64,000 nucleotides of DNA from Lachnospiraceae bacterium (GCA_023664345.1 JAMPFQ010000006.1:95015-159014); one strand, 5' to 3'; counted from the first letter of the stretch, positions 18,073 to 27,514 are shown. Notes: generated by a model from the letters alone, not told the origin. Numbers and translations: made by a program.

Positions 18073-19407
18073 CTACTTGATAATCTCAGTTACTCTTACG
18101 CCAAAGCTTTCTTCAATTACTACTACCTCTCCCTTTGCTACGAATTTTCCGTTTACCAGTACATCTATAGGTTCACCAGCGATCCGATCCAATTCTATGA
18201 TCGTGCCGGGAGCAAAATTAAGAATCTCAGAAATCGACTTAGTCGTACGTCCAAGTTCTACCGTTACTTCCAACGGAACATCCATGATCAGGCCGATATT
18301 CTCGCCTCCAGGGATATTGCTCATATCCGTTGAAAAACTTTGAAACTGAGCAGGCTGAATATTTACATTCTGCATTGCCATAGGATTCATCATCATTTGA
18401 GGATTCATCATCATCTGAGGGTTCATCATCTGAGGACTCATTCCCATCATCTGAGGGTTCATTCCCATCATCTGGGGATTCATTCCCATCATCTGAGGGT
18501 TCATTCCCATCTGCATACCGCTCATATCCGGCTGCCCCATCATATCCATCTGGGGCGCCGCACCCATATTTCCCTGCGCAGACGCTGCGGGTGCTGCAGG
18601 CGTTTCCGCCGCTTTCGGTTCTTCCGCCGCCGGTGCCGCTCCGCCATCCTGATTATGGATAAAGGTATCCACGATCATACGGGCGAAATCCACGGGGTAC
18701 AGCTGCATGATCGTGCTGTCTACCAGATCGTCAATCTGCAGGCGGAAAGAGATTTTGATAAAGGTTCCTCCCAGGAACGGAGAGATATCTTCTCCCGCCC
18801 TGATCGTGGTCAGATCCAACAGGGACGATTCCGGCGGGCTGATATCGATCGTCGTCTTCAACATGGTGGAAAGGGACGTAGCCGCCGACCCCATCATCTG
18901 GTTCATCGCCTCGGAGATCGCACTCAGATGCAGTTCGCCAAGTTCCCCGTCTGTATTTGTACCATCACCGCCCATCATCAGGTCAGTGATGACTTTCACG
19001 TCATGTTCTTTCAGCACCAGGATGTTGGTACCGTCCAACCCCATCGTGTACTTGATCTGGATAAATACGCAGGGCCTTTCATACTCTGCCAAAAGGCTTT
19101 CCCACCTTGCGGCCTGGACCACAGGTGTAGTGATATTGACCTTCCGGTTCACCAGTGAATATAAGGTCGTTGCCGAGGATCCCATACTGATATTGGCTAC
19201 CTCGCCAATGGCATCCTTCTCCACGTCTGTAAGAATCTCAGGCAGATCATCCTGGCCTGCACTGCCTGCTGATGGTTCGCTGCTGGATACTTCTGTTATA
19301 GTCTCACCGGCTCCAACGGAAACTTCTTCGGCATCTCCGTCTCCCTCAGGCAGATCCATGCCGTTAAGTAATGCATTTATCTCGTCCTGAGATAGCATTC
19401 CATCCAT
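18073..19407 (-). CDS. fliY: Flagellar switch phosphatase FliY with Met-rich linker
   Basis: This 444-residue protein is longer than Bacillus FliY. Residues 1-20 hold the CheY-P-binding peptide LSQDEINALL. A CheC-like domain follows with both phosphatase half-sites (GEVANISMG and SEAMNQMMG). An Ala/Pro/Glu linker leads to about seven copies of a Met/Asn/Pro/Gln repeat (about 298-342). The C-terminal SpoA/FliN domain is about 365-444 (VPLEVTVELGRTTKSISEI). FliY dephosphorylates CheY-P at the motor and replaces FliN in the C ring. Confidence 0.94.
   Translation of the reverse strand: MDGMLSQDEINALLNGMDLPEGDGDAEEVSVGAGETITEVSSSEPSAGSAGQDDLPEILTDVEKDAIGEVANISMGSSATTLYSLVNRKVNITTPVVQAARWESLLAEYERPCVFIQIKYTMGLDGTNILVLKEHDVKVITDLMMGGDGTNTDGELGELHLSAISEAMNQMMGSAATSLSTMLKTTIDISPPESSLLDLTTIRAGEDISPFLGGTFIKISFRLQIDDLVDSTIMQLYPVDFARMIVDTFIHNQDGGAAPAAEEPKAAETPAAPAASAQGNMGAAPQMDMMGQPDMSGMQMGMNPQMMGMNPQMMGMNPQMMGMSPQMMNPQMMMNPQMMMNPMAMQNVNIQPAQFQSFSTDMSNIPGGENIGLIMDVPLEVTVELGRTTKSISEILNFAPGTIIELDRIAGEPIDVLVNGKFVAKGEVVVIEESFGVRVTEIIK
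18381..18512 (-). repeat. In-frame 18-21 bp tandem repeats in fliY
   Basis: About seven near-identical units encode GMNPQMM or MNPQMM inside the fliY linker. The units are in frame and contiguous, with only single-base differences such as CTGAGG and CTGGGG. Copy number could change by slippage without breaking the reading frame. Confidence 0.8.
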
Positions 19408-19410
19408 CCT

Positions 19411-20391
19411 CTACTCCTCCTCTCTGATTACCGATGTGATCCGGACAGCATATGAATCCTTTTCGGCGCCGGGTAATGCGGTAAATTTTTTGATATTACC
19501 TACATAAATGTTCATGTCATCATCCACTCTGGAACCAAGGCGGATACAGTCGCCAACCTGCAGGTTCATGAAATCATTTACAGAGATCACGCTCTTGCCC
19601 AGGACTGCCCTCACAGGGATATCCGCTTTCCGGATCAATGACTCAATGTAAGCTTCATAATTCTCGTCATGATTCTCCTGCATCGTAGAAAACCAGTACT
19701 TCGTGTTCAGCTTATCCATGACATCTTCCAGAGTAAGGAACGGAAGACAGACATTCATAAAGCCTTCCACATCCCCAATCTTCATGTTCAGCGTAACGAT
19801 CGCTATCATGTCATTGGGGGCGATCACCTGCGCGAACTGGGGATTGGTCTCCAGCCGCTGCAGTACAGGCGATATATCAATAACATTCTTCCACGGTTCC
19901 CTTAATAACTGTGTGAACATTACCAATATCTTTTCAATGATCGTCATTTCGATCTCGGAAAATTCCCTGCTCTTTTCCAGAGGAACCCCTGATCCTCCCA
20001 GCATTCGATCCAACATCGCATAGCCAAGGTTCGTTGCCAGATCCATAATGACCGTGCCGTTCAATGGCGCAAAATGTATGATTCCCAAAATAACGGGATT
20101 GGACAGCGCATTGGTAAATTCATTAAACGTAACCGTCTCCGAACTCGCCACCACCACCTGGACATTCTTTCTCAGATATACGGGAAGATTGGTGGAGATC
20201 AGACGGCCATAATGTTCAAAGATGATCTCAAGCGTCCTTAAATGCTCTTTTGAGAACTTTGTAGGGCGGTTAAAGTCATAGTTCTTGACTTGTTTTTCTT
20301 CCGTCTCCTGCATCTCGTCCGCATTGATCTCACCTGACGCGATCGACGAGAGCAGAGCATCTATTTCACTTTGGGAAAGGACCTCGCCCAC
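19411..20391 (-). CDS. fliM: Flagellar motor switch protein FliM
   Basis: The 326-residue protein starts at GTG behind GGAGG with a nine-base spacer. The N-terminal CheY-P-binding motif is LSQSEIDALL. The middle CXY domain includes LGGSGVPLEKSREFSEIEMTI, and a C-terminal SpoA domain ends the protein. FliM links FliG to FliY in the C ring and receives CheY-P. It is separated from fliY by only 3 nt. Confidence 0.96.
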   Translation of the reverse strand: MGEVLSQSEIDALLSSIASGEINADEMQETEEKQVKNYDFNRPTKFSKEHLRTLEIIFEHYGRLISTNLPVYLRKNVQVVVASSETVTFNEFTNALSNPVILGIIHFAPLNGTVIMDLATNLGYAMLDRMLGGSGVPLEKSREFSEIEMTIIEKILVMFTQLLREPWKNVIDISPVLQRLETNPQFAQVIAPNDMIAIVTLNMKIGDVEGFMNVCLPFLTLEDVMDKLNTKYWFSTMQENHDENYEAYIESLIRKADIPVRAVLGKSVISVNDFMNLQVGDCIRLGSRVDDDMNIYVGNIKKFTALPGAEKDSYAVRITSVIREEE

Positions 20392-20440
20392 ACAAGCTCA
20401 CCTCCTATCAAACTATTCATCTACCCCTTACAATAACACA

Positions 20441-20962
20441 TCAGGTAAATTTTACACCACTGATATTGATCTTGTAAACAAATTTATAACCAGTAAAGTC
20501 CTGAATAGCCTGAAGGATCTCTTTCTTGATAGATTCGATATCGTTCCTGCACTCTTCCTCGGTATGAGCGGCCACAATGGAATTCACCTGATCCAGGATC
20601 ATGGAATCATAACTGCCGGAAGTAATGCTCTCTCCATGCTTCTTGTAGCCGTCACCTTTACTGTCCATGGACAGGGACAGGTTAAAGACAAAATATACCG
20701 TGCCGCCGTCAGCGGTGGGCACCTGCACCATCTGGGAATCAGGCAGCGCATATACCACGATATCCTCCAGCGGTACGGCTGGTTCAGCTTCCCCTTCGCT
20801 GCCAGGGACCGCAAACTGGATGTTCAGCGCTGTGGCGATGTTTCCCACCAGATCCGCCGTCTTCTTGTTAGCGCTGATCACGCTCACCATGATGATGGTG
20901 GTAAGAACGATGTTCACGACCATCAATGCCAATATCAATACCGTCAATAGATTCTTTTTCAT
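20441..20962 (-). CDS. fliL: Flagellar basal body-associated protein FliL
   Basis: The 173 residues begin with a short cytoplasmic part and one membrane helix (about 7-28), followed by an extracytoplasmic domain. The tail has the usual FliL order of helices ending in KKEILQAIQDFTGYKFVYKI. FliL sits around the stator and affects torque. It lies between motB and fliM, the usual context. Sequence identity within this family is low, so the call leans on architecture and context. Confidence 0.88.
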   Translation of the reverse strand: MKKNLLTVLILALMVVNIVLTTIIMVSVISANKKTADLVGNIATALNIQFAVPGSEGEAEPAVPLEDIVVYALPDSQMVQVPTADGGTVYFVFNLSLSMDSKGDGYKKHGESITSGSYDSMILDQVNSIVAAHTEEECRNDIESIKKEILQAIQDFTGYKFVYKINISGVKFT

Positions 20963-20991
20963 ATTTATTCACCCTCATCTTATCCCGGCTG

Positions 20992-21822
20992 TCACATCGC
21001 CGAATTATAGATCCTGATCTCAACCCTTCTGTTCCTGCTCCTGCCCTCCGCGGTGGAATTATCCGCTATGGGAACCCTCTCCCCCATTCCCGCGTGCCTC
21101 AGATCCATAGGATCCAGCGAAGTATTGTCCTTCAGGAAATAGAATACCGAAAGAGCCCTGGCATCGCTCAGTTCCTCATTGCTGGGATACTGTGAACTAT
21201 TGATGGGCACGTTGTCGGTATGGCCCTCGATCTCAATGATGCCGTTGCCGTAATACTGCAGGATACCGCCTACTTTCAGCAGGATCTGCTCCGATTCCGT
21301 TTTCAGTTCCGCACTTCCCGAATCGAACAGCAGCGCCCCGTTCATGGTAAGCTGTACATACTGCGCGGTAAAGCTTACATCCACCTGATCGGCGATGCTG
21401 TCCTCCTGAAGAGCCTCCGCCACATTCTCGGCCAGTTCCTCGTTCGCCAGCAGCTGTGCTTCCTCGATCTTCTCCATGATCTCCTGCATGGCTTCGGGAG
21501 ACTGTACATAATCCTGTATATCCTTGCCCTCATCAGGGCTTTCGGCGGTCTTGCCGGTACTGTTGATATACTGGTCCAGCTCATTCAACTGGCTGACGCC
21601 ATTGCTGATCAGCATGCCGTCGCCTATGGCGTTGGCACCTCCGTCAAAGATGCTGACGGTATTGTTCATCGCCGCCACCAGTTCGTGGAGTTTGCTCTCC
21701 TCCAAAGTGGACATGGCAAACAGCATAACGAAGAAACAAAGCAACAGATTCATCAGGTCACTGAATGTAGACATCCACGCGGGCGAACCCGCGGGGGGAG
21801 TGTCCTCCTGACGCTTTGCCAT
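20992..21822 (-). CDS. motB: Stator protein MotB
   Basis: This 276-residue protein has one membrane helix (about 18-38). The proton-binding aspartate is Asp22 in STFSDLMNLLLCFFVMLF. The C-terminal OmpA-type peptidoglycan-binding domain has GHTDNVPI and SDARALSVFYFL. The hydrophobic pattern near Asp22 reads as a proton-type stator, but ion choice cannot be settled by eye. Its ATG overlaps the motA stop codon (TAATG). Confidence 0.95.
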   Translation of the reverse strand: MAKRQEDTPPAGSPAWMSTFSDLMNLLLCFFVMLFAMSTLEESKLHELVAAMNNTVSIFDGGANAIGDGMLISNGVSQLNELDQYINSTGKTAESPDEGKDIQDYVQSPEAMQEIMEKIEEAQLLANEELAENVAEALQEDSIADQVDVSFTAQYVQLTMNGALLFDSGSAELKTESEQILLKVGGILQYYGNGIIEIEGHTDNVPINSSQYPSNEELSDARALSVFYFLKDNTSLDPMDLRHAGMGERVPIADNSTAEGRSRNRRVEIRIYNSAM

Positions 21823-22622
21823 TACTCCTCACCCCCTGCCTCTTCTTCAGGATTGTTCCTCTCATTGGGAGCAAGGAAAGACTTCAGCTTCTCTTCGATA
21901 ACTCTGGGGTTCTCTCCTGCCTGAATGGACAGAAGGCCCTCGATCATGACCTCTTTCATCATCATCTCGGCGGAGTTATCCGCTTTCAGTTTATTGGAAA
22001 CAGGAATACAGATCCAGTTTGCCAGCAGCGAACCATACAGTGTGGTGATCAACGCCACGGCCATTGCGGGTCCCAGCGTTGACGCGTCGTCCATATGGTA
22101 CAACATATCCACCAGACCTACCAGGGTACCGATCATACCCCAGGCAGGTCCCATGCTGCCCAATGTATCCCAGAAGCCGATACGGGTCTTATGCCTGCTG
22201 TCAAGGCTTACAAGTTCAGTTTCCATAATTGCACGCACTAAATCAGGGTCCGTACCGTCTACGATGAGCAGAATCCCTTTCTTCAAAAACTGCTCGTCCA
22301 TATCCGATGCCGCCTCTTCCAGAGAGAGCAGGCCTTCCTTACGGGCCACATTCGATAATTCTATGATCTTCCGTATCATTGCCGCCGTATCCAGGGTCGG
22401 TGCCTTAAAGATAAGCGTAAAACTCTTAAGACCTCCGATATAATTCGCCAGGCTGACCGAAGTCAGTGTGGAGAAGAAAGCTCCTCCGAAAGTGATGATG
22501 AACGAGGGAGGATCCAGATATTCATGAAACCCCCCTGGACCAGCCGAACTGATAATACCAAATATAAGCATTGCGAAACACAAAAGTATTCCGGCCAACG
22601 ATGCTATGTCCACAATAATCAC
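21822..22622 (-). CDS. motA: Stator protein MotA
   Basis: The 266-residue protein has four membrane segments and a large cytoplasmic loop between the second and third. Conserved sequences LGSMGPAWGMIGTLVGLV and LGPAMAVALITTLYGSLLANW are present, including the prolines that couple proton flow to torque. Translation starts at a GTG at 22622; another GTG three codons later is an alternative. It follows flbD by 23 nt. Confidence 0.95.
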   Translation of the reverse strand: MIIVDIASLAGILLCFAMLIFGIISSAGPGGFHEYLDPPSFIITFGGAFFSTLTSVSLANYIGGLKSFTLIFKAPTLDTAAMIRKIIELSNVARKEGLLSLEEAASDMDEQFLKKGILLIVDGTDPDLVRAIMETELVSLDSRHKTRIGFWDTLGSMGPAWGMIGTLVGLVDMLYHMDDASTLGPAMAVALITTLYGSLLANWICIPVSNKLKADNSAEMMMKEVMIEGLLSIQAGENPRVIEEKLKSFLAPNERNNPEEEAGGEE

Positions 22623-22645
22623 CTACAATCCCCTAAATTTTCATA

Positions 22646-22831
22646 TTACTCCGCAAGAATATCTTTTCGATACAATTTTACAAGATTTTTCACCTCTTGT
22701 CTACTTTCTTTTACAATTATTTTTTTCCCCGTGGTCATCGTGATGACCGTATCCGGTGTTTCCTCAACGATCTCAAACAATTGAGGATTCACCAGGATCT
22801 TTTCACCATTCAGTTTAGTCACTTCGATCAT
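22646..22831 (-). CDS. flbD: Flagellar protein FlbD
   Basis: This 61-residue protein fits the small FlbD family found between flgE and motA. It reads MIEVTKLNGEKILVNPQLFE with a GKKIIVKESRQEV segment. The upstream in-frame extension covers a promoter and hairpin, so the ATG at 22831 behind GGGGGAGG was chosen. It appears to be the first gene after an internal promoter. The molecular role of this small protein is poorly known. Confidence 0.88.
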   Translation of the reverse strand: MIEVTKLNGEKILVNPQLFEIVEETPDTVITMTTGKKIIVKESRQEVKNLVKLYRKDILAE

Positions 22832-22861
22832 ACAAGCCTCCCCCGCCTGCGTCCACTTAGA

Positions 22862-22886
22862 AAGGGAGCGAAAAATCCGCTCCCTT
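22862..22886. other. Stem-loop at the start of the flbD-motAB leader
   Basis: There is a perfect 9-bp inverted repeat, AAGGGAGCG and CGCTCCCTT, around a seven-base AT loop. On the minus strand it begins immediately after the -10 box at 22887-22892. A transcript from that promoter would therefore carry this hairpin at its extreme 5' end. No U-tract follows it, which argues against a terminator. Confidence 0.6.
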
Positions 22887-22915
22887 AGTATAGCACATAT
22901 CAAGTCATATTGCGA
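22887..22915 (-). promoter_or_regulatory. Putative internal promoter upstream of flbD-motAB
   Basis: An extended -10 (TGCTATACT, with TATACT at 22887-22892) lies in the 125-nt gap between flgE and flbD. The -35 candidate TCGCAA with a 17-bp spacer is weak. The extended TGC step can compensate for that. Confidence 0.5.
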
Positions 22916-22956
22916 GCAAAAGATAAAAAATGTTTCAAAAAATTATGGCGACAATA

Positions 22957-24780
22957 TTATCTCTTCAGATTGGTCAGTTCTTCCAGCAGCGTATCGGACA
23001 CCGTGATGATACGGCTGTTGGCCTGGAACCCACGCTGTGTGGTGATCATCTCCGTAAACTCGGAAGACAGATCCACGTTGCTCATCTCCAGCAGGCCGGT
23101 GGTCATCTTGCCGCCGCCCGCGGTGATATCCACGCCGATCCCGTCAAACTCACCGGAGTTCAATGTCGCAGAATACATATTGTCACCATGCTTCTCCAGA
23201 CCGGAGGCATTGGGGAAGCTTGCCGAAGCAATCTGGCCCAGAAGCTTCGTCATGCCGTTGTCATAGCTTGCGTAGATCATGCCGTTCTGCTGGATGGACA
23301 CGCCGATCATCTTGCCGATGCGGCGTCCTGCTCCCAGTCCGTCGTAGTCGCCGCTGGTAGCGCCTGCGGTGGACGTACCCTTATTGTCCGGCTCGGACAG
23401 CTGTGAAAAATCGATGGTAACATCGGAGAAGTTGCCTCCCATCCGGGAAAACCTCAATGTCTGGGTGGACACCGTGGGCTGTCCGTTGACGCCGTAGAAT
23501 TCGCCGTTGTGGGCATTGAAATGGATCGCAACGCCGGTATACATGCGTCCAACGGTATCGAAAGTAGTGTTCGTCTCCGTGGTAGCGCCCGGATATGTGG
23601 GAAGCACGTTCCATGCGTTCGGAGTAGTCGGAGACGCGGCAAGATTCTCCATCATCGTCGCTATCGACATCTCTTCCGGCGTGGAGCTTGCAACGGTTGT
23701 ATTTGTAACGCTGCACAGTGTGTTCAGGAACTCTTCCGTGGAACCCTCGAACCCGTACGCTTTCGCAACGGCATCCAGACCATCCTGGACCGTGGCGTCA
23801 GTCTTGCCGTTGACCGTGGCTGCGGCGCCTCTGTTCGTATTTATCTTCCCGCCTGCCATCAGGGTCGTTATGTCTACAATGACCCCATCGGTGCCTGTAA
23901 CGCCTTTCTTCCTCAGGACAGCGCCCGCCCACTCATAGTTGGTAGCGTCAAAGGAAACCTTGCCCGCCTTGTGCTGTATCGTACCCACATCGCCAAACAG
24001 ATCATCCTTGGTAACGCCTTCGGGCAGTTCCACGGAATTGCCCTTGGAGTCCTGAACGTCCACCAGTTCCAGGCTGTAAAGATCCTGCGCCGGTACCGTA
24101 CCGTCCGTTGCAGCCGCCTGGGGATTGGACTTCTTGAAGGCAAATTTCGCCGTATAGCTGTAACCCAGCGCATCGAAGAACTGTAAGTGCACCGTCTTGC
24201 CGTTGGAACTTGTGGCATCTTTGTCGTTCTTATCCAGGATACCCGCCATATTGGCCTGGGAAGTAGCCTCCGCAGGGTAGGTCAGGTTCGCCGTGCTCAT
24301 GATGCGCAGGGCGGATACTTTATCCTGTCTGATATCCATGGTCTCCGGATCCACCTGCCATCCCATGACATTGTATCCGGTGCTGGTCATGGCCAGATTG
24401 CCCGCCGCATCCACATAAAAAGAACCGTCTCTGGTGAACAGGTTCTCCGAGCCGTTGTTCACCACGAAGAAATTTTCACCCTCGATCATAATATCGAAAG
24501 GATTTCCGGTAGACTGTGCGGAACCCTGTCCCGTGATATTGATGTTGATGGCGCCGCCCTTAACGCCCAGACCGATCTGCCTGGCGTTGGTACCGCCTGT
24601 GCCGGTGGCCGCGTTAGGGCCGCTGGCTTTCTGGGTCGTCTGGCTCATCAGATCCGCGAATACCATGGAACTGCCCTTATATCCTACCGTGTTGACATTT
24701 GCGATATTGTTGCCGATAACATCCATCTTGGTCTGGTGTGTCTTAAGGCCTGCCACGCCAGAGAAAAGCGATCTCATCAT
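22957..24780 (-). CDS. flgE: Flagellar hook protein FlgE
   Basis: This 607-residue protein is long because of a large variable middle region. The N-terminal rod-type motif GLKTHQTKMDVIGNNIANVN and the C-terminal partner STNVDLSSEF-like segment (LEMSNVDLSSEFTEMITTQRGFQANSRI) are both present. Two adjacent ATG codons, 24780 and 24777, follow AGGAGG at ten and thirteen bases; the first was used. FlgE polymerises into the hook after export. It follows the TIGR02530-like gene. Confidence 0.95.
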   Translation of the reverse strand: MMRSLFSGVAGLKTHQTKMDVIGNNIANVNTVGYKGSSMVFADLMSQTTQKASGPNAATGTGGTNARQIGLGVKGGAININITGQGSAQSTGNPFDIMIEGENFFVVNNGSENLFTRDGSFYVDAAGNLAMTSTGYNVMGWQVDPETMDIRQDKVSALRIMSTANLTYPAEATSQANMAGILDKNDKDATSSNGKTVHLQFFDALGYSYTAKFAFKKSNPQAAATDGTVPAQDLYSLELVDVQDSKGNSVELPEGVTKDDLFGDVGTIQHKAGKVSFDATNYEWAGAVLRKKGVTGTDGVIVDITTLMAGGKINTNRGAAATVNGKTDATVQDGLDAVAKAYGFEGSTEEFLNTLCSVTNTTVASSTPEEMSIATMMENLAASPTTPNAWNVLPTYPGATTETNTTFDTVGRMYTGVAIHFNAHNGEFYGVNGQPTVSTQTLRFSRMGGNFSDVTIDFSQLSEPDNKGTSTAGATSGDYDGLGAGRRIGKMIGVSIQQNGMIYASYDNGMTKLLGQIASASFPNASGLEKHGDNMYSATLNSGEFDGIGVDITAGGGKMTTGLLEMSNVDLSSEFTEMITTQRGFQANSRIITVSDTLLEELTNLKR

Positions 24781-24858
24781 AGTGCTTGTTCCTCCTCTTT
24801 GAAAAGAGCAGCCGCCTCCGTCCGTCATTCGGGAAGCGCAACCTCCTGTAAGGTCCGG

Positions 24859-25260
24859 TTACATGATCACTGCTCCGTTGATATTTGTAAATACGTTTTC
24901 GTTGGTCTCTGTGCTGTCCATTGCAGTCACAACTGTCTGATTGGGTACGTTTACGATAAATGCCAGTTCGTCCACGATCACCAGGGAATCCCTGATCCCT
25001 TTCCGTCCCGCTTTCTGCGCTCCCTCGTTCAGCCTCTCCAGCTGACCCTCACTGAGCTCGATATTGCGGTCATTCAATCTGCCCAAGGCATGCTTGGAGA
25101 ATTTAAGACTGCCTGCATCCTGCAATGTCTTCTGCTGCAGGATCTCCTGAAAGGAAAGACCCTCCCTGGTCTCACGGGCCTGCTCTGACTTCTGTGTACC
25201 GTTTAAGTACTGTTCTGTCAGCTGCTCAATGGAAAGATAACCGTTATTCTTGATCTGCAT
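24859..25260 (-). CDS. Flagellar operon protein (TIGR02530 family)
   Basis: The 133-residue protein has a polar N terminus and a conserved C-terminal half with LKFSKHALGRLNDRNIELSE followed by VDELAFIVNVPNQTVVTAM. This pattern is the small flagellar operon protein family that sits between flgD and flgE in many Firmicutes. No membrane segment is present. Its function is not settled; a role in hook building is likely from its position. Confidence 0.85.
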   Translation of the reverse strand: MQIKNNGYLSIEQLTEQYLNGTQKSEQARETREGLSFQEILQQKTLQDAGSLKFSKHALGRLNDRNIELSEGQLERLNEGAQKAGRKGIRDSLVIVDELAFIVNVPNQTVVTAMDSTETNENVFTNINGAVIM

Positions 25261-25284
25261 CTCTTTCCCCGCTCCCGTCCATGT

Positions 25285-26025
25285 TTATTCCGTTGCTTCT
25301 GTCCCCTCTGTGCCTTCCACAGCCTCTCCGCTGTCCGTGCCGTCACCTTCCGTCTGGTCGGTATCGCCCTCGCCTTCGATCTCTCCTGCCAGCAGGCGCA
25401 GTTCATGGAGCCTTTCCACATAGCTGTTCAGCAGTTCCGCGGTATCTTTCGCGATAAAGGACTTCTCATACTCGGACATTTCGCTGTAGGTCTTTTCCAG
25501 TTCGTCGATGGTCTCGCCGTCGCCCAGACCAATGCTGTATACGCCGGGAAGCTTAGCCAGCTTCTGGCTGAACGCAAGACCTTTATTGTAAGCTGCCAGA
25601 TAATCCTTGTCAGCTACCGTATCCAGGTCATCCAGGGAATAAAGCTTCTCATCGATCGCCAGGTATGCCTTGTTGCCCTCAAATGCCACGTAGTCAACCT
25701 TGCCTGTCACATATCTCTGCGCTCCCGCGGAATCCGTGGTCTTGATATACACTTCCTGGCCCACCAGCGAGGTGGCCCTTGCCAGTTCCGATGTGGCTGC
25801 CATATTCTGTAACTCCTCCACCTGGGAGAACTGCGCGTACTGTGATATGAACTCCGTATTTGATGTAGGCTCCAGGGGATCCTGGTACTGCATCTGTGCT
25901 ACCAGAAGCTGCAGGAACGCGTCCTTATCCATGCCGTTCTTGCTTGCTTCGCTTGCCTTTTTCAATGAGCTCTGGGAAGTGGATTCCACAACTTTGCCGT
26001 CTTCGATCACTGCCCAATTTGCCAT
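25285..26025 (-). CDS. flgD: Hook-capping protein FlgD
   Basis: The 246-residue protein has the FlgD N-terminal motif DKDAFLQLLVAQMQYQDPLEP, then NTEFISQYAQFSQVEELQNM. A small beta domain follows (about 85-125). The C-terminal half is lineage-specific and acidic, ending in a Glu/Gly/Thr-rich tail of about 30 residues. FlgD caps the growing hook. It lies between fliK and the TIGR02530-like gene. Confidence 0.92.
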   Translation of the reverse strand: MANWAVIEDGKVVESTSQSSLKKASEASKNGMDKDAFLQLLVAQMQYQDPLEPTSNTEFISQYAQFSQVEELQNMAATSELARATSLVGQEVYIKTTDSAGAQRYVTGKVDYVAFEGNKAYLAIDEKLYSLDDLDTVADKDYLAAYNKGLAFSQKLAKLPGVYSIGLGDGETIDELEKTYSEMSEYEKSFIAKDTAELLNSYVERLHELRLLAGEIEGEGDTDQTEGDGTDSGEAVEGTEGTEATE

Positions 26026-26056
26026 GATCTTTCTTCCTCCTTTCGATGTTTTGCTC

Positions 26057-27424
26057 TTACGCGGTGTAATCCACCGTATTGCCGTTGGCCGCCATCATAT
26101 CAGCCGCCAGCGCGTCTTCTTCTTCCATATCTTCCATGGAAATCGGATTGTTCAGGTCGATCCGCCTGGTCCTGCCTTTTCTGGCGGGTTCCCCATTCTG
26201 CTGTCCCCTGCCCTGTCCCTGTTCAAGATTCCTCTCGAACGCGTGAGCCTGGACGGTCACTTCCACGGCTTCCACCTTGACGCCCTGCTCGTCGAACCGT
26301 TCGATCAGCTGAGCCATCTGACTCTCCAGCGCCGCTTTCACCGCTTCGTTCTGGGTGATGAAGTTAGCCGTCACCGCGCCGCCCCTGGAAGCGATCTGCA
26401 CCTGTACCGTGCCCAGGCTGGCAGGATGAAGCTGCATCTCCAGATTGGTGGTGTCCGCTTTCAGCTGTACTTTCATGTAATCCATGATCTGGCGCATGAT
26501 GTGCTCGGTGTTCTCCGCCTCAGCCATCCTCGCCGTCTCCGTAGTCTGCTGTACCTCGGGCCGGAATTCTTCCGTCCTCAGATTCTGCAGGAAAGCATTG
26601 CCGTTCTGCTGTCCCCTGTCATCAGAATCTGTCTCTTTCCGCCCATGCCCTCTGTCGCCTGACGTCGTATCTTTCGGGGTATCTACAGCGGCATCATCCT
26701 GCACGGCCGCCTGGCTCACATTAGGAACCACGCTCTCTGTCTCAGGCTTCTCCTCCGAAAGTTCCACAATGGGCGCTTCGCCCTGCACTACGGGCTTCTC
26801 CTGGATCTTCTCCAGAAGCACGGGCATCTGTACCGAATCCACACCAAGCCTTTCGCCGCATTGCTGCACGGCTGCTTCCAGCTGATCCATCAGAGCCTGG
26901 TAATCCTCATACAATTCTCCGTTTGTGATCAGCGCGTAAGAATCTTCCACGCCGCCAGCCTGTAAGAACAATGCGCCAAGCTGCTTCGGATCCAGGATAT
27001 CCAGTTTCTCCAGTCCCATATCTTCCATAAGGTCCTGTACTTCCTCCACCGGGATCTGCAGCAGATCCGCAGTCTTCTGGATCAGTTCCACAGCCGCCGT
27101 TTCCAGCACCGCCATGGCTTCTTCCATCTCCTCGGGAGTCATCTCCGGTTCTTCTCCCTCGTTTCCCGCAGAAAAGGCCTTTTTCTCCCCGGGCTGCACT
27201 CTGTCCGCATCCTTTGCTTTCAGGGAATCACCCGGCTTTGACCCTGTGGCGGAACGGTTTGCCTGAGGCCTGCTCTCCGCAGCCTGGTTTCCCGCATTCT
27301 TCTGTGACTGGTTGTTCAGCACTGCCTGAAATCCGCTCTGGTCGATGCCTGTGGCTCTGTTTCCCATAACAGGTGTCAGGTTCGTAAGCATGGAACTCAC
27401 GTCCTTAACAGATGTACTTGTCAT
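26057..27424 (-). CDS. fliK: Hook-length control protein FliK
   Basis: This is a 455-residue protein. The N-terminal two thirds are acidic and Gln/Ser-rich, expected for the molecular ruler part. The C-terminal Flg_hook domain starts near residue 320 and contains LEMQLHPASLGTVQVQIASRGG, then AVKAALESQMAQLIERFDEQGVKVEAVEV. It triggers the FlhB specificity switch. It is located between the MotE-like gene and flgD, the usual context. Confidence 0.92.
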   Translation of the reverse strand: MTSTSVKDVSSMLTNLTPVMGNRATGIDQSGFQAVLNNQSQKNAGNQAAESRPQANRSATGSKPGDSLKAKDADRVQPGEKKAFSAGNEGEEPEMTPEEMEEAMAVLETAAVELIQKTADLLQIPVEEVQDLMEDMGLEKLDILDPKQLGALFLQAGGVEDSYALITNGELYEDYQALMDQLEAAVQQCGERLGVDSVQMPVLLEKIQEKPVVQGEAPIVELSEEKPETESVVPNVSQAAVQDDAAVDTPKDTTSGDRGHGRKETDSDDRGQQNGNAFLQNLRTEEFRPEVQQTTETARMAEAENTEHIMRQIMDYMKVQLKADTTNLEMQLHPASLGTVQVQIASRGGAVTANFITQNEAVKAALESQMAQLIERFDEQGVKVEAVEVTVQAHAFERNLEQGQGRGQQNGEPARKGRTRRIDLNNPISMEDMEEEDALAADMMAANGNTVDYTA

Positions 27425-27514
27425 GTTTCTCCTCCTTTCCGTGTTTTTCAGATCTTTTTATATAAATGCCATGAAAGGCATTCATACCATATATCGGCAG
27501 ACACACCGTTTCCC

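Noticed and set aside
18381..18512. Short direct repeats as a possible CRISPR array
   Set aside because: The units are contiguous, have no spacers, and are in frame inside fliY.
24859..25260. Frameshifted or degraded flgD fragment
   Set aside because: The sequence fits the separate small flagellar operon protein family and has its own start and ribosome site.
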